In this document: positions 63,216 to 64,000 of the stretch, one piece after another
Numbering within the stretch: position 1 is the stretch's first letter
Layout of the letters: every line of letters begins with the position of its first letter
DNA from: Leptospira congkakensis
Lineage (GTDB): Bacteria; Spirochaetota; Leptospiria; Leptospirales; Leptospiraceae
Reading direction: 5' to 3'
DNA length: 64,000 nucleotides
NCBI RefSeq assembly: GCF_004770265.1
Contig: NZ_RQGQ01000004.1
Span: 682,001 to 746,000, forward strand
Translations under genes and position numbers: made by a program
The notes under the pieces: generated by a model
Seen by the model: only the letters and a program-made list of their open reading frames with translations
What the model was told of the DNA's origin: nothing
Databases searched by the model: none

Positions 63216-64000
63216 ATGAAACAAGAACCCGTTGGGCTCTTTGAAAAGTATTTTATCATTTGGTTTCGGACTGTCACAGAAAGGATTTGGACCGGAGACA
63301 AAAAATTAAGAAACACAACCATTGCCATTTTTGCTTTTGGTGTTTTGAATGTTTTTTTACTCACAGGTTCCATCAAGGATTTCTTTCGACTAAAAGAAGC
63401 TGCCGTTTACGATATCCCTTCCACCTTATATGGATTAAATGACAAAGGGAATTACGAACCCATAGCAGAATATTATAAATTTTCAAGAATCCCTGTTCAT
63501 TTAGAACAACTAAAACCAGAAGAAAACACTTTGTCTTCGGATAACCGGCACAAGGTCATCCAGTGTTTTTTATCCACGGAGGATAATTCTTTTTACTCAC
63601 ATAATGGAATCGATTTAAAAGGAATTGCTCGTGCTTTTGTTGTGAACATCATGGCAGGTCGTGTGAAAGAAGGTGCCTCCACCATCACACAACAGGTAGC
63701 AAGACTCAAGTTTTTATCCATCGAAAGATCCATTGCAAGAAAAGCTAGGGAAGCCTGGCTTGCGATTTTACTCGAACTTGTTTATCCTAAAGATAAAATT
63801 TTAGAAGTGTATTTGAACGAAATTCCACTGGGGCACGGAACCATTGGTGTTGGTGCGGCTTCCCGGTTTTACTTTCGTAAAGAAGTCCAAGATGTGAGTT
63901 GGGGAGAAGCAGCCATTCTTGCAAGTCTTACTACAAGGCCCACCCAGTTTAGTCCGATTGTCAATCCCGTATCCAGTATGAACAAAGTGCGAGTCGTATT
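63216..64000 (+). CDS. Penicillin-binding protein, class A (3' partial)
   Basis: The gene continues beyond the window; 261 codons are present. It has a short cytoplasmic N-terminus, one transmembrane helix (about residues 40-58) and a glycosyltransferase family 51 domain: TEDNSFYSHNGIDLKGIAR with the catalytic Glu, GRVKEGASTITQQVARLKFL and NEIPLGHGTIGVGAA. The transpeptidase domain is outside the window. An AAGGGA ribosome site precedes the ATG. Confidence 0.93.
   Translation, partial: MKQEPVGLFEKYFIIWFRTVTERIWTGDKKLRNTTIAIFAFGVLNVFLLTGSIKDFFRLKEAAVYDIPSTLYGLNDKGNYEPIAEYYKFSRIPVHLEQLKPEENTLSSDNRHKVIQCFLSTEDNSFYSHNGIDLKGIARAFVVNIMAGRVKEGASTITQQVARLKFLSIERSIARKAREAWLAILLELVYPKDKILEVYLNEIPLGHGTIGVGAASRFYFRKEVQDVSWGEAAILASLTTRPTQFSPIVNPVSSMNKVRVV

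Overview
The window looks like chromosomal DNA of a saprophytic-type Leptospira (Spirochaetes, diderm, low to moderate GC). The evidence is the many short-signal lipoproteins with loose spirochaetal lipoboxes, a TatT-type TRAP operon as in Treponema, a DUF1574-family protein, flagellar fliS, and several families common in Leptospira genomes. Genus is an inference from gene content; no rRNA is present. The window opens inside ruvA and closes inside a penicillin-binding protein gene.

Layout. 1-8.1 kb: ruvA end, a lipoprotein/TPR pair on the minus strand, an FtsX-like permease with its ABC ATPase, a ROK sugar kinase, a HIT protein, an LPG-synthase-like membrane protein, a VOC protein, a lipoprotein and a DUF1232 protein. 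8.2-17.6 kb (minus strand): a membrane protein, a 1,121-residue repeat lipoprotein ending in a predicted seven-bladed propeller, and a sensory block (cytosolic hybrid kinase, haem-binding DUF3365 lipoprotein, membrane histidine kinase). 17.7-22.3 kb: argC, a nucleoside-phosphorylase-like protein, a GST, dGTPase, DedA and a lipoprotein. 22.4-26.4 kb: a four-gene TatT/DctP/DctQ/DctM TRAP operon preceded by a perfect 7-1-7 Fur/PerR-type palindrome. 26.5-28 kb: fliS, a coiled-coil gene and a J-domain gene on the minus strand. 28-35.9 kb: purN-purH, membrane and secreted proteins, transaldolase, HPP protein, DUF1574 protein, a pseudouridine synthase and lipA.

36-50.7 kb: a FecR-domain lipoprotein, a radical-SAM-like protein with an unusual cysteine spacing, a 7TM/PP2C phosphatase, a PLP aminotransferase divergent from a MocR-type regulator, tRNA-Phe, an alpha/beta hydrolase, coaE, a SPOR protein, VanW and a polytopic membrane protein. 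50.7-57.2 kb is accessory in feel: lipoproteins, an FG-GAP propeller lipoprotein, a VOC-domain lipoprotein, small lipoproteins and REP-like noncoding repeats. 57.2-64 kb: a hairpin-rich intergenic region, tRNA-Leu, two tandem cyclic-nucleotide-binding proteins followed by a membrane PilZ protein, ispD-lysA, a zinc-dependent phospholipase-C-like protein and the start of a class A PBP.

No prophage, insertion sequence, CRISPR array or classical defence island was seen. The most interesting signals are regulatory and architectural. They are the Fur-like box before the TRAP operon, the CX8CX2C radical-SAM-like protein with a 19-pair leader hairpin, the coaE start codon inside a hairpin, the MocR operator with direct and inverted repeats, a possible sigma-28 promoter before fliS, the membrane TPR protein with a degenerate Mrr nuclease-like domain, and the triple-hairpin cluster at 57.6 kb.
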